A stretch of DNA of 64,000 nucleotides, from contig JAPFBE010000013.1 in assembly GCA_034336665.1 (NCBI GenBank), forward strand, positions 17,339,056 through 17,403,055, written 5' to 3'. A model generated the notes under the pieces. That model had not been told where the DNA came from. It was given only the letters and a program-made list of their open reading frames with translations, and did not search any database. Source of the DNA: Luscinia megarhynchos (taxonomy: Eukaryota; Chordata; Aves; Passeriformes; Turdidae). Shown here piece by piece: positions 1 to 12,957 of the stretch; position 1 is the first letter of the stretch; each line of letters starts with the position of its first letter. Made by a program: the position numbers and the translations under genes.

Positions 1-3000
1 AGACAGGACAGCTGGATGGTGAGGGAAGGGCTGAGGATGCACAACCTGGCTGGGCAAGGAGATGCTACAACTGTGGTTATCTTGGGGGAGCAGGAATGTT
101 GTGTGTGGCAACAGGAGGCAAGGGAATCGTGAGAAAAGATGGGTGGATATTTGGTGCAAACTTGAGAGAAGTGTTTCAGAGAGTGGGTGGAGGGGGGAAT
201 TGGAGTTGTAGTGTACAAGGGTGCACTTTAGTGGGGGAAATCTTACTTGCCATGCTTGGGGCAGAACACAGTTACATGAAAAGAGCCTTATGTTCCTGCA
301 TGTATCCTTCCAGATGGTCTGTGCCATAGTTAATACCCTTATTTTAGTGTTTGCCCTCACACACACACACCACCTCAGCCCTTGCTGTGGTCTGTGGCAC
401 AGCTCTGACATTCTTGTGGCAATCTGCTCAGTCGGTTCTCATAGAGACATATCTTTTACCTGTGATTTGAAGTGAGGTTTCCAGGCCCTTCAAGGCTTTT
501 CTGTGTGTTTCGAGGTTTAGCTTAAGCAGGAAAACTATTAGCAATAAACAAACCTTGCTTGGAGTTACACAGACTTGTCTTCATGCATTGGCATCCTTTC
601 CTTTGATGTGTGGGGGTTGCTGAGTGAACAGTCTCCAAGATTTCTAGGAGAGGCAGAGCCTTGATAGTATCTGTGCTTTGTTTTTAGGATACTGGCTGAC
701 CAGGGCATTGCTGCAGGCTGTGAGCCTGCCATCAGACTGGCTCTTGACTGCCTTTTTATCCACATTCCATAGCAATCTGTAAAGGCCTGAGACAAAATTA
801 AAATTGTCTGTGACTTCGTGCAAAGATATTATAGGCATGCTTTGCACTTTGTGTAGCTGTGTAACTTGTATGCATGTGTGGTGTCACGAGCATCATGCTG
901 TGAAAGCAAAGTCTGTCAGGAGAGCTGGATGAGATGTATGGAGTGAGTCTAGTTGCCTGATTTGTTAGTAGCATGTTTGTGGGGAAAAAAGGACTTTCAG
1001 GAGAAGCATTTTTTACCTATTTTTTAGTTAGAGAACAGGTTTTATGGTGCAGAAGCTTTTATTTTCAGTTTTTGGAAGCTATCACATGTGCCTTTAAAAG
1101 CAGAAAGGTGCTAGCACTCAGCAGTGGCTTTGAGGGAGCTGCATAGCCTCCAACTATTTTTTTTCATTGGTTAATAAACAAGTATGAAAACTTTTGCTCC
1201 CTATACTTTCTGAAATGATGCCAGCTTGCTGGTGCTTGTTCAGCAGTTACACTGTTTGAACAAGACCTTGTTGTTAATCTTTTGTTGGCACCTCGGTGAC
1301 AGCAGGATAAAAAGATTTCTCAGAGGAAACAGGAAGGAGCAATGTGACAAAGGTATCTGCAAAGGAAGAAAAGGAAAAGGAGATTAAGAAAATCCCCTTA
1401 TGGAAAAGAAATAAAAAAAAATTTAGAAAGAAGACAGAAGAGGGTTCATTTGATGGAAAACTTTCTCCAGAACTAACTAAGAAGTGTAAATACCATCATC
1501 AGCTAAAACACAAATGGTGACAGGTAATACATCTTAACAATTCCTTTTTAATGCTGCTTTAAATTAGCAAGTGTCAGAAAGAAGGGGACTTTCTTTTGTT
1601 CTTTATATTCTAATGAAAATATGTTTAGTCTAAGTTCGGAAGATATGCACAAAATTAGGTGGTTTGAAATTGATAGTGAGAAAGTTTAAGTCTTACAAAT
1701 GAATAATTTAGCAGAGAAAACTTTGTCATTTGGCAGTTTTGTGTCTGAGTCAAATTTGGACTGTTAAATCTAGAGAGTGTGGAGACCTTATAGGTTACTT
1801 TGAAGTGGGAGATGGTGGGTTTTTTTTTTCTCAGAATTGAAATCTGGGTTTCATTTTTCAGTGCAGTTGTGGAAATAGTTTTCCAGCTACAGAGCAGTTG
1901 TGCTTTATGTTCATCACTGACAATAAATCATAGAGCCATCAGGCATTCTGAAAATTTTATTGCCCAAATATAATGAAATTATATGGGGGGCAATTGTGAT
2001 GCCTCAGTTTCAGGTGGTCCCATTTCAAAAGTGACTTCCTTGTGATCCAACATGTTTTAAGATTTTTTTGGTGCACCTGTGGACCCACAATCCAGAGCTG
2101 CTTTTTAGGCCTATTTATCCAGAGAAACTCTGTAATAGTTGGTGTTCCAGTATGTAGAAGGCAGGAGGGAGAGAGGATGGAGGGAGGTGCCCTCTTTCTA
2201 GTTCTAAGTCTCTATAATTAGTCTCTCTTAAACTGAGGAGGTTTAGTGAGATTTCTTTGCAAAGATTTTGTTTTGTGTGGTGCTAGTAAAGCTTGTGTGA
2301 GTTTTGTAATTTAAGAAATACAGTTTATGTGTATTTCACTCCATTTAAATAGAGAAACACATTTAGAGACTGCAGAAATGTGTGAGCCAGGCCAGTAGGG
2401 CAGTTTAGGAGAGTACAAAGGAGAGCACTGATTCTGCATTTCTGTAAGAAACTCGGGAACAAATTGGACAATACTTCATTTGCATGTCTGCTGAATAACA
2501 TGTAGAGAGAGGGCGACTCCCAGAAAACCAGCCTATAATGAGCTGGGAAATGCTTGCCTGATCTCTGGGCTGCATGTCAGCTACTTTGAAGCTGCAGCAG
2601 CAGTGGGCTTTCTTGGGTTGGAGAATAAGAAGGGGAAGGTCCTTAAGACTTTGGCACTTTTTTACATTCTACATTTACAGCAATGAATTGAGTCTTATTC
2701 AAACCAAGGGATCAGTTTTACAAAGACATATCCTGACAAGAGGAAATGTTGCTAGGACTGGCCTTTGAGTTTAGAGAGGAGCTGGACATTGAGACTGAAC
2801 CTAAAAATACCAGATAAAGACAATGACAGGATATTTGGTTGTCTGGGTTTCAGGGGGAGGGGGATGAAATTTGTTTTCAAATATTTTAAGATAAGTTCTT
2901 CTCCTTTAAATTATGGTGACTAAAATCCATGGTTTCTGAGGTATATCACTGTTCCCTTCCTCATTGTGAAGGGGAGACTGTTTATTTATGAAAGCTCTAT

Positions 3001-3860
3001 CAGATTAATTCAGAGGGAAGAGGGGGGGCAGGGGAAAGAAAGGGGGAAGAGGTTTCACAAGAATAGCTTTAAAAATGCTTTTAAAGCTGTTTTAGGAATG
3101 GTGATGCTGGAACTCCCATACACAGGGAGAGGCATCCTTTGGATGTAAAGCAATATCCTTGTGGCAAGCAGTAAGAATGAAAATGGTTTATGTCTCTAAG
3201 AAACAATCTCAGTAATTTTGCTGATGTTTTGTTTATGCTGTAAGAGCATATTGTTTCTCGAGAAGCATAGTTGTAGCTTAATTGTATGATAATTGGAATT
3301 TAAATACACATCATAAGTGTAGCTCATTTATTTGCACTCTTGAAAATGAAGTTGGTACAATGCTGGAGATGGCAAACTGGAAGCTGCAAAACACCTACTC
3401 CTCATTTCTAGAGCATAAGAAATTTCCCCTTTCTACAACTGGACTGTGAGCATTGGCAGATAGGCCAGTCTGTAAGTGATGGAACAAAGCACTGCAGACT
3501 CTGTTTTGTTGTTTTTCCTAGCTCTGTTATGAGGTGATTTCTTTTCATTTTGCAAAAACAAGAACTTGATCAGTTCAGTTTAAAGAGAGAGTCAAACCAT
3601 CATGGGTTCAGCAGGAGATGTCGTGAAAAGTTTGGAGTAGCTGAAAATAATGGCATTTGCCTCCCTGTGCTGGAGAAACAAAATTTATGTGGGCTGAGTA
3701 AACTTCTCATCATGTTAGTGTCTGCAGTTTGTTTCCTTTCTCCCTTAACTATTCTTTCTCTTTTTATTTAACAGGTTCTCTTCTGTTTATCCAGACTGTG
3801 TGTGTGATGCAAGTAGCAGTGTTGTCTGTGTGAGAAAAACTTTTTAACTGAGTCTGTTGA
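1..3860. other. Intergenic DNA beyond the ALCAM 3' end, leftmost part
   Basis: No gene is supportable here. All open frames are short, lack family resemblance and overlap one another. A lysine-rich frame without an ATG lies at 1311-1520 and a strong plus-strand splice-acceptor-like tract ends at 3774; both are treated as findings. On the plus strand this stretch is visibly richer in T and G than in A and C. In mammals the next gene past the ALCAM 3' end is CBLB, transcribed convergently, but I recognise no CBLB exon here. Confidence 0.7.
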
Positions 3861-4117
3861 GATAGGACAAGGAAGCTGAAGGGCTGATTTAGATTAGGTT
3901 GAAGGAAGAGGTTTTTTACAGTGAGGGTGGTGAGACACTGGAAGTTTGCTGTGAGAGGTGGTGAATGCCCCAGCCCTGTAAAAATTCAGGACCAGCTTGA
4001 ATGGGGCTCTGAGCATCCTGCTGTAGTGGGAGGTGTTCCTGCTCATTGCAGGAGGGATTGGACTAGGTGGCCCTTAAAAGTCCTTTAAACCCACAGCTAT
4101 TTTATGATTCTGTGATT
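3861..4117 (+). mobile_element. CR1 LINE fragment, 3' end
   Basis: This is a 5'-truncated CR1 non-LTR retrotransposon copy in plus orientation. It has the typical order of CR1 3' segments: a GATAGGACAAGG-like start, a TTTAGATTAGG stretch, the segment with TTTTTTACAGTGAGGGTGG followed by GAGACACTGG, the AGTGGGAGGTGTTCCTGC segment, then GGACTAGGTGG and the closing TATGATTCTGTGATT tail. CR1 inserts by target-primed reverse transcription and is usually 5'-truncated. No reverse-transcriptase frame survives. It diverges clearly from a young CR1 consensus, so it is probably an old insertion. Confidence 0.93.
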
Positions 4118-4827
4118 AAGGCCATGTAAGGGAGGAAGGTTTCATGTAAAAGCAGATCCAAAGAAATCTGTATTATGGTTAGGGAGCCCTGTTCAAGCAG
4201 CTTGGACTCCAGTCTTGCTGTGTGTTCCAGTTTCTTAGTCTTCTGTCAAAATACTGAAGTCAGTAAAGGCTGACTTCTGTGTGACTCACTTCTATTGATT
4301 TAAAAATGAAATCGATAATGTGCATATGCCAAAAACCTTCATGATTTGAAATGAAAGGCAATTAAAACATGATGATCTGAGCTAAAGTCATTAGAAGCTA
4401 TTTTATGCTCTAATTAATCTACCTATCTTGTTTCTATTAAGCTTTTTCCTAATATAATAAGCCAACTTTGTTATTCCACTCTGACCTTTCCTCAGCCAAA
4501 TTTTTACTGCCTCAAAGTCAGGAGTATAACTGCTGAGAGTTTTTTTTATTCCTGTTCATCTCAGAACACATGGAGCTCCATGAAGAAGAAACTGTCAGGA
4601 TGTTGACATTAAATGCAGTGCTTTTGGCACTTTCTCATATTTGGGACATAAGAGAAAACATGGAAATTAAAAACATGTTGCTATCATTCTTGCTATTTAT
4701 CTGATCCTGGACAAAAATCTTGTTAGAGTGAGACCCCAGTGAACTAGATGCTGGAAAAGTGGAAAACACATAATAGAAAAACAAGTCTTCTACCAATAAT
4801 TTTGTCCCTAATGTGAGGCAGAAACAT

Positions 4828-4829
4828 TA

Positions 4830-4860
<31 letters not shown>

Positions 4861-4879
4861 ATGTATGTATGTATGTATT
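4828..4879. repeat. AT / GTAT microsatellite
   Basis: A run of about a dozen AT dinucleotides passes into imperfect GTAT tetranucleotide units. It is a simple sequence repeat, likely length-polymorphic, with no sign of function. Confidence 0.95.
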
Positions 4880-7800
4880 TCCTATTGAAATATAAAATAA
4901 GAATAAGACAAGGGAAAATTTGAGGAAATAGCCATGTAGGGGAGTGCAAGCAGACAACTATCCATCCCAACAGGTACCATTTCTTTTATATTGGCAATTG
5001 TGAAAGGTAGCATAGGAACTTCAACCAAGCAAAATTATGCATAGTGTTGAGCTATCTTTGTAGATATTTCTAAAATGCAATTAGATTTAATTTGCAAACT
5101 CCTGAAATATGGGGGGAAGCCTGTGTGCCTTTTAAAACCTAATTAGAGCATCCATTTTCTCTGTCCCATTTTCAGTTAAAGCAGATGCACATTTTTGCAT
5201 TATGCTCTTACAGCTCTTTTAGAGTGTTTGACTGGTAGTCTCACCTCAATTTCTTCAGTCTCAGGCTCTATATTTTTCGCTTGGTTCATCTCCTTAGCTT
5301 CCTTCCTCCCTTCTATTTGCGTATTATGGGAGGATTTCTCTGTTATTAAGAGTTTCCTCAGAAATTTTGAAATCCTCTCTTCCCACCCTTGCTGGCTATT
5401 GCATCCTAAGTACCACAGCTGCACGAGCCTGTGCCCATCTCTCCAAGATTCTGACACGTCACACTGTGAACTCTCTCCTCCTTTACAATTTTTGTTGTTC
5501 GGGGACATTCGGTGACAGAAACGCTCTGTTGCTTTCGTGCCCCTTCTGTCTTCCACGGTGAGCACATGTCTCATTAGCAGCTGTTCATTAGCTGTTCCCT
5601 GGCTGTTTGTGGCAGCCCGGAGTACCTGGCCAGCTCTGTAAGTGGCTTTGAGTGCAGCCATCCCTTGTCTGCACAAAGCACCGATGCTCTGTTGAGACCA
5701 TTAAGCTTTTAACCGTGCCAGCGGTTTGTCTTTTTTCTTGGCTGGGATAGTTCTGGTCTGTGTGTTTCCTCAGTTCTGTCACCTCTGCAGCGTGGTGCTG
5801 CATGGTGACTCCTGATCCATGGGCAGAGTGCTCTGGGGCTGTGAACAGGGATCTCTCAAGGAAAACTCCTGGGGAGGAAGGCAGGCAGTGTGGGCAGTGC
5901 ACAGCTGCTGGGCTGGGGCTCCAGGATCAGCAGCTCTGGGCTGGCTCCAGGTGATGGCTGCTGCCTGAGACAGTGCTAGTGTGACTGCTGCTGGCAGCCT
6001 GACGTGCTCTGCTTCCATGTAAATTTATTTTTTTTAATGAAAGTGCTGGTATTAGTCCTGTGGGTTGTGGTAGTGTGCCAGCCAGGACAGCTGTGGTGCT
6101 AGCTGTCTTGCTGAGGTGACTCAGAACATGCAAATGACAGAAACCCATCTACTTTTCCCCACAGTCTCTGTTAACAATATGTACTTCCAGTTTCAAACAG
6201 GAGCCCACTGAACTGGGCATAAAATAACCAGCTCAAAGAGCTTGCAGATTGTAGCAGTGAAGAGAAATGATGGCAAAGAGTGATATTCATTTTATAGACT
6301 GAGAAAAAAAAGAGTTTTCTTCTTTTTTTTTGCCTACAATTTTTTATCCACTTTTTAGCAAATCTTAAATTTTATAATTACATAGGGCATGTTTGTGTGC
6401 TTTGAAATGATCCAGTTTCTGCCTTGTAACCACTGGTTTGTAACTCCACAGGGGGAAGCATTGAAGCTGGTCAAGGCTGTTTGAATAGATTGTTTAATGA
6501 TGTGCCATCTCTTTCATGGGATATCTGCAGTATTTATTATTTTTTTTAACATTCTTGTGTATTGTTAGGCTGTAGGGGGTTGGTGTCTTGACTCTGCCCT
6601 GGAAACGAGGAATTTACTGTAAATGTGCTTTGACTGAGGCTCTGCAGCTGCTGTGGTTTCTCTGGTGCAGCAAGTGCTGTGTGCACGCTGGGGCTGTCAG
6701 TCCTGACAACACACTCTTCATTTGCACATCCAGCTGCTGGCATCTTTCTGAGAGTGTGTGGGTCAAGCAAAAACTTAGATACTTTCCTCCTTCTTTTGTC
6801 TAACTGCCTGTTCCAATCACATGCTTAAGGAAAACTGGAAGCCACATCAATACCAATAATAATAAATAAAATACCAAATAAAGCCAAGTTGAAGATGGAA
6901 AAGAGCTTAGAATTGCAGTAGGAGTGAAGACAGAGGATAAAATTATGGTAAATATATGAAGTCATTGGGAGAGATTGATAGCAGTTGAGATGTTTAAAGG
7001 AATTTAATAACAGGAAAAAAAGACTTTTGCAGGAAGACTGATTTTTGGTTTTCTGCTTCACTTTCTATCAGGTGAAAAGCTAGCTGCAGGGAACTTTCCA
7101 GGATGGAGATCAGACAAAAGATAAACAGGTAGGAGGCAGAGGAAGGGAGAGAGTAGAAAGAATCTTCCTGCTTGTGGTTGGGCTTGGTAGTAAAAGAAGA
7201 AACAAAAGGAATCCAGGAACTGCTTGACAGGGGATACACAGCTCTTCAGAAAATGGTTTTGGTGATGGAGTATGGACTCTAGTGCACTTAACCTGTCCAG
7301 AGGCATGCTCCTTCCAAACTGTTACTGCTTCAATACTGATGAAGTGCCTATAATGCTTGCCTGTGAGCATGTGGGCTCTTGCTTCAGCACTGCCTTCATT
7401 CCATTTTTTCAGCTTTCTCTCTGTGAAGGCTTTCTCATTGGAGTTTAGAATGAGTTCAGTATGTGGATAGTGATTTTCCCCTTCACTTCAGAGCTGTTTG
7501 ACCAAAGCCTTACTGAAAGCCCTATAAAACAAGGGGTCTGACTGTCTGCTGAAGGATCTTGCTGGTAAGCTGAGCTGCTCAGATCTGCAGAGCTCTGTGT
7601 GTGTACCCAGCCCTGCCCAGGGCTCTGCTGCATCACCCTGCACGTTCACCCTGTGCACAGCAGAGCACAAGGGCAGGCACATCCTCCTGATGGGAGGAAG
7701 ATGTGATGTCAGGGTGGTAAAGCCTGAGATCATACTGCTGCTGTGCATGCAATCTTGTGCAGCAAACACAGGAAAAAATGGGCTTTCTGCAGGTTTGTTT

Positions 7801-8429
7801 GCAAGCACAAGGCATCCACTCCATGCCTCTGCCATGCTCTAGTGATGCTCAGTAACAAGAGGACCCTGGAGGGCTGGAAACGATGAAAAAGGTTTTAATC
7901 TGAGGCATTGCAGGCTTGGCTTCCAGAGTTGCCAGCCTCTCCTGTCTCCTCTTTTCCTGAGCCTGAGTTGCAGCCTCACAGGCTTATTTATAAAAGGGTG
8001 TCACATTACAGGAGAAAGTTTGATTCATCATAAATGGCAGCCTTGTGTTTCAGCAGATATTTTGTGAGTCTAGTGAGCCTAAATCAAGCCAGTGTGGATT
8101 AAACTGTCCCTCTGATTTCCTAGCTCACTTTTGGAGGGTGTTTGTCAATCTAAAGCCCTTTTACAGCCTGGAAAACACTGTCTTTTATTAAAACTCCTTT
8201 GAAATCCTTATCCATTATCTTGGCATCTTGTAGAAGGTACAATTATGTCTCAAAGTTTGGTTGACCAAGCCTTGTTCAATGGATGACAGCTTCCAATCCT
8301 CTTCAGTAAATAATGGTTCCATTTCTATAAGGTTTTTTTTCCCCTTTTCTTCTTTCTATTTGATATCTCAGGCCAGGGAGCAGTGTATATTCCTAGCAAT
8401 CTGAGTTTAAATGAAGCAGACAGCTAACT

Positions 8430-8760
8430 TTGATTTGCTTCTATTCCTTCTCATCAGACAAACTGGCCTGCATTAATCATATTAATAAAAATAGCATTAA
8501 AATTATTTTAAAAGGCACATGACCCACCAAGTTACAAGTCATCCTGTATGCATATTAATTACAAGTTGTCTAAATGTTAGTAAAAGCTCAAAGGAATTAC
8601 ATTTTCCCCTGCATGTTGGCTTTAATTTGGAAAGCTCCCTTGTAATGCAAGATATATCCCATCCTAACATGGTTCCCTAATCACAGTTTGCTTTAATTTT
8701 GATGGATGACCCCCAAATGCTTTAAATCCACTAAGATTTGCAGTAATTAGAATTTTTTTA
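8430..8760. promoter_or_regulatory. Possible conserved noncoding element
   Basis: This AT-rich but non-repetitive stretch contains several TAAT-type homeodomain core motifs (ATTAATCATATTAATAAA near 8473, ATTAATTACAAG near 8553, CTTTAATTTGG near 8620). It has no open frame and no transposon signature. Such texture is common in vertebrate conserved enhancers near developmental genes. The call is an inference from appearance only. Confidence 0.2.
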
Positions 8761-9750
8761 TAAATACTTTGTTTCCTGAACTATCCATGGTGACATCCAT
8801 CTACATCTATAGTCACATGGATTTCTCATATGATTATTCATTCTCCTTGAAAAAAAAAAAAAAATCAAGTAATTTGTATTGAGAGCTTACCTTTGCTGCT
8901 ATGGGGTGGAAGGAGCATGTTATCATTTATCTCTTTTTAGTCACTGATCCCTTTTTGAGTGATTGTGCTCTGAAGAGGTGCACATTTTTCAGAAATGTTG
9001 GAAGCCCTTCCCATTTTCCAATAGTAGCATTGTCCCAAGAGGAGAGCCAGAAAGTCACTTCATCCATTCTGATTGCTTGCCAGTGGAAATTAAAGCACAA
9101 GGTAGAATTCACCAGGCAATTCTTTTTCTCTCTGTTCCATGCTTCCCTCTCTATTTTCTTTTTATTGTAATATTTAACCTTACAATGTTTGTGATATAAT
9201 GGATAATGCTTGCATACACAAATCTAGTGTATATTTTCAGTGCAGAATATGTATTTATTTAGTGGTTGTACAAAACAAGACAAAGTGTTGGGATGTTAAT
9301 CTCATGTCATCTCCCCCAGACTCCAGGCAAGGTTTTTCTGTCTTCCTGAGTCATGATTCCTTGTCTGACCTTTGCAGAGCAGCATATCCTTTTTCAGTCA
9401 TGTTTCACAGCATTGCAGATGGTTTGCTGCTGTTTGCTCAGCTGTCCTGTGCTGTTTTCTCTTCCACCAGCCACTATTTTATTTCTAGTCACAATTTGCA
9501 TCTTTAGTCTGCTCTTTGCTTTCTAAGATCTCTCTCCTCTCATTTCCTGTTTTGGGAGTTTCAGATTGCTCCTTTATTTTCTGAAATACATGTATTTTCC
9601 CCTTCTTGGCTCTTTGTCACTACCCCCCACCCTTGGCTTGCAGATGTGGCTGATGAGGCCACATTCCCTGCCACCTTCCCATCACAGCCTCTCTGTACAA
9701 GCTTTCCTCCTTGTCCCTGCCCTGGCCATCTCCTGGGAGCCAGAGCACTG

Positions 9751-9805
9751 CCCAAGGGCAGGATGCTCCCAAAGGTGAGATATTCCCAAGGGCAGGATGC
9801 TCCCA
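9751..9805. repeat. 34-bp tandem duplication
   Basis: The 21-base unit CCCAAGGGCAGGATGCTCCC plus A occurs exactly at 9751-9771 and again at 9785-9805, giving a 34-bp period with a degenerate third partial unit after it. This looks like a very short minisatellite. No gene is attached to it. Confidence 0.85.
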
Positions 9806-12800
9806 TGGGTAGGATGGACTCTTTATTTCAGAGGTAAAACAGCCCAGACAAAACCCCAGCCCAACAAAGCAAGGTGGCAGGTCTGTGCCACCAGTGCCTG
9901 GATTTAGGCAGTGAGCCCAGGAGGGTCTTGGCTTGAATAACAAGGGGAGAAAAATGTTTCCTTTCTGGGCCAGTTAATAATCAGGTCATATTAACAAGTA
10001 AAATTTGATTAGGCTTCTGATTAGGAAAGAGTAAGCCAGGAGTTTGAAGCTTGTTGTGTCAACAGAACAGATTAGCTTGAGTCTGATGTTCTGCTTTCAA
10101 TAAGGAACTGTTAATAGAATTATAGTGTCTGACTTCCTCATGAGGTTCTGAGCAGGATGCAAGGCTTTGAGCAGTTGCTAAGTATCACAGGATATGCACT
10201 GGGACTTTTTAAACAGCCAGGCAGAAGGCTACCAAGTAATTTAGTTAAAATAAACAATGATAATAAGGGAGTAGGGAAATCTGTCTTTAATGAAGGAGGT
10301 AAAACTTGCATGTTGGGAAAGTACCAGTAAGTTGCTGTCATTTTCCTGGGGTGACCAGCTGGAAGGGTAGATGTCCTGCTGAGGGGCCCTGAACTCACTG
10401 TTGTACAAGGCTTTATTTGCAGAATGGCCCAGTTCAATGCTGAAAAAGTTCTGAACAATTCCGACAATTGACCCTTTTTGCTGGAAAGCATTCTCCTTGT
10501 GAGTGCAAGGAGAAACTGCCAACATGATGTGACCTGGAATGGTAATGGCAATAACAGATTTTAGAAGGAGAAAATAATTCTTGTAAATTTTTTATTGTAT
10601 TTTTTTATTGAGCCCGGCTATTTTTAGCTAGCTCTGAGAAATGGCCAGCAGATCTTCACATCCTAAACCATTGCTGTTTTGTCATACTAACCAGTGTCAC
10701 AGAAAATCAGGCTACTGACTGTTAAAACCATATTGCAAATGCCTAACATTTAGAAATGTAAATAATGCTTAGCCTGCTTTTCTCATCAGGATGGGATCCA
10801 GTGACAGTGTGATTAATCATAGGCTGTTCAGCATCAGTGGGGGGAAATGAAACCTATTAATGCTGCTGTGTTCTCCAGGCACCGAGGCTGTGCTGGGAGG
10901 AAATGATCTCTGACGTGAGGGAAGGCAGACTCCTAATTCAACAGACAAAATTCCACCTGCTGTCAAGAATGATTAGGGACCAGAAAGGTATCTGAGGGTA
11001 TCTGTGGTGATTGCTTGATCTTTGTGGCTAATGAAGTTAACTGTCTACAGTCAGACCCCCATCAAGGTTCAGTGTGGTGTTTTACCTTGTGCCCAAAACG
11101 CTGCCCTGCCCCAGATGTGTAGGAGCAGGACAGCTGCTCCCTTGGAGAATGCTTACCCTCTCTACCTCAGGCACTGGCAAGGACGGGGGTGCACATTGCT
11201 CTCAGCTCAGAGCAGCAAGCTTTGCTTCTGCCTGTCACTTCAGGCACTGGGGACACTTCTGGGTGCTGCCTCTAAGCTGCTGCCATCACCACCACCATCA
11301 CTAACAATGCTCTACAACTTTATTGGGGGGCAAGGGGATGACAACAAGGCAATGTTTCTTCTACATCTTTGAACTTCAGCATTGTGGATTTAAAGAAAGA
11401 TATCTGTTCTACATTATAGCCAGGCTACCTCTGGCTACTACACAAATGATTCATTCTGGCATTACCTCTATGGATTTTCTCCTCCTTCAGATCACTTTAA
11501 GTTAACTTTTGGGGGCAAAGCAGGTGTCCTGCTGGAATGCCAGGTTCTAATGTGTCTGCAGGACAGCTGCAGATTGCCTGAAGGACACACCAAGGGCAAG
11601 GCACTGCAATCCATCAGCTCAGAGAGAGCAGGATGGTGATGATGTGAACAGAAACAGAGTGACAGGCTGCTGCCACATGCACAGCCCTCATGCAGATGAC
11701 AGGGAAGTGCTTGTACTTAACTGCATCCAGGCAGTGGTATCAAGGCTCCCATATGCAGTGATTTGTCCTAGAGGGCAGGTAAGCTGAAAATAACCAGGCA
11801 GCTGTAGGGGAGTTTGTCTTGCCAGGTCCCTCTCAGTTAGGGAACTGTATTAGCAAAGCTGAGATTGCTTCATTACTGTTATTGAACTCACTGAATTTGG
11901 GTACAGATGTTGCAGCATTGGGACCAGTGGAGGAGCAGTAATCAAAAACATGTTCATTTGGGAGGGGAAATGGCTGGAGAAAAGGAGGTACAAGGGGAAA
12001 AAAAAACTTACAGAAGTGGAGAGATGGAAAGTAAGATAAAAATCAGGTAAAAACAAAGGAGGGCAGATTTTTCAGCAGTAAGAGTATGAGCTTTTCCAGA
12101 TGTTAGTGTAGCTATCCCACTGGCCTAAGGCCTCCAAGATACCAGAGGGAACCCTTGGGACAATTTGCTCTCTCTTGCCAGCCAGGGCTGTTTTGGGAAG
12201 GACTGGTGTAGGGGGGATAGAGCCAAGAGGGATCACTTGCACTTTAATGTTAGATGCTGTGGGGAGGGAAGGGTGACTTGTATTTCAGTAGTAGTTATGT
12301 GTAATTAATAGAATCTAGCATTGATAGATGGTAGCTTTGTAGCTGTGTGTAATAGCAGGCCAAATAATGTAAATTGGAAACAGTAGTCTGTTTATTAGTT
12401 CATTAAACTGTTTTATTATTTACTAAATTATGTTAATTAATCAGTAAGAATTACAGTGCCTATCAGTTCTGTCTCAAGTCTGCAGTATAAAGGAGGAGAG
12501 TCAGACCCTGAGACACTAAGCCAGCATGTGTTTCTTCTGAAACTGGTCCTTGCATGGCTGTGTCTCCATGGAACACAAAGTGGTAAGAAAGTGCTGTAAA
12601 CGTGCATCAAACACCAGCCTGGTTACTCTTCTACTTAGACTGCCTTCCATAGTAATCTGCAATCTTCAAGGTGATGTACTTAATGTAAGTTTTTATTCCC
12701 ATTTTTAGTTCATTCGTCCTTACCTGATCAAAACTGTCCTGATCTCCCAAACATCCCTGTAAATATTTTTGGTTCAGTTAGTTTCAGCTTAGGGTTCCTG

Positions 12801-12909
12801 TTTTGGAACAGGGGAGGTTGGCAAATTTTTGTTTGCGACTTAATAATCATCTTTTCAAATCTCTTTGGGTATTTAGTAGCTGCCATTGCAGGCAGGATGG
12901 TTTGGTTAG

Positions 12910-12957
12910 TTTTTTGTTTGTTTTTTGTTTTAGTTTTTTTAAAATTTTTTTTCTTTT
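12910..12957. repeat. T-rich low-complexity run
   Basis: A stretch dominated by T on the plus strand, broken by single G residues and an AAAA block. It ends in a TTTTCTTTTGCAGG acceptor-like string. It is probably low-complexity sequence, with no partner exon seen. Confidence 0.8.

Noticed and set aside
5200..5676. Longest open frame in the window, 158 codons on the minus strand.
   Set aside because: It has no recognisable domain, no signal or motif, and an overlapping plus-strand frame of similar quality. A frame of this length is expected by chance in 64 kb read in six frames. A protein search giving conserved hits would revive it.
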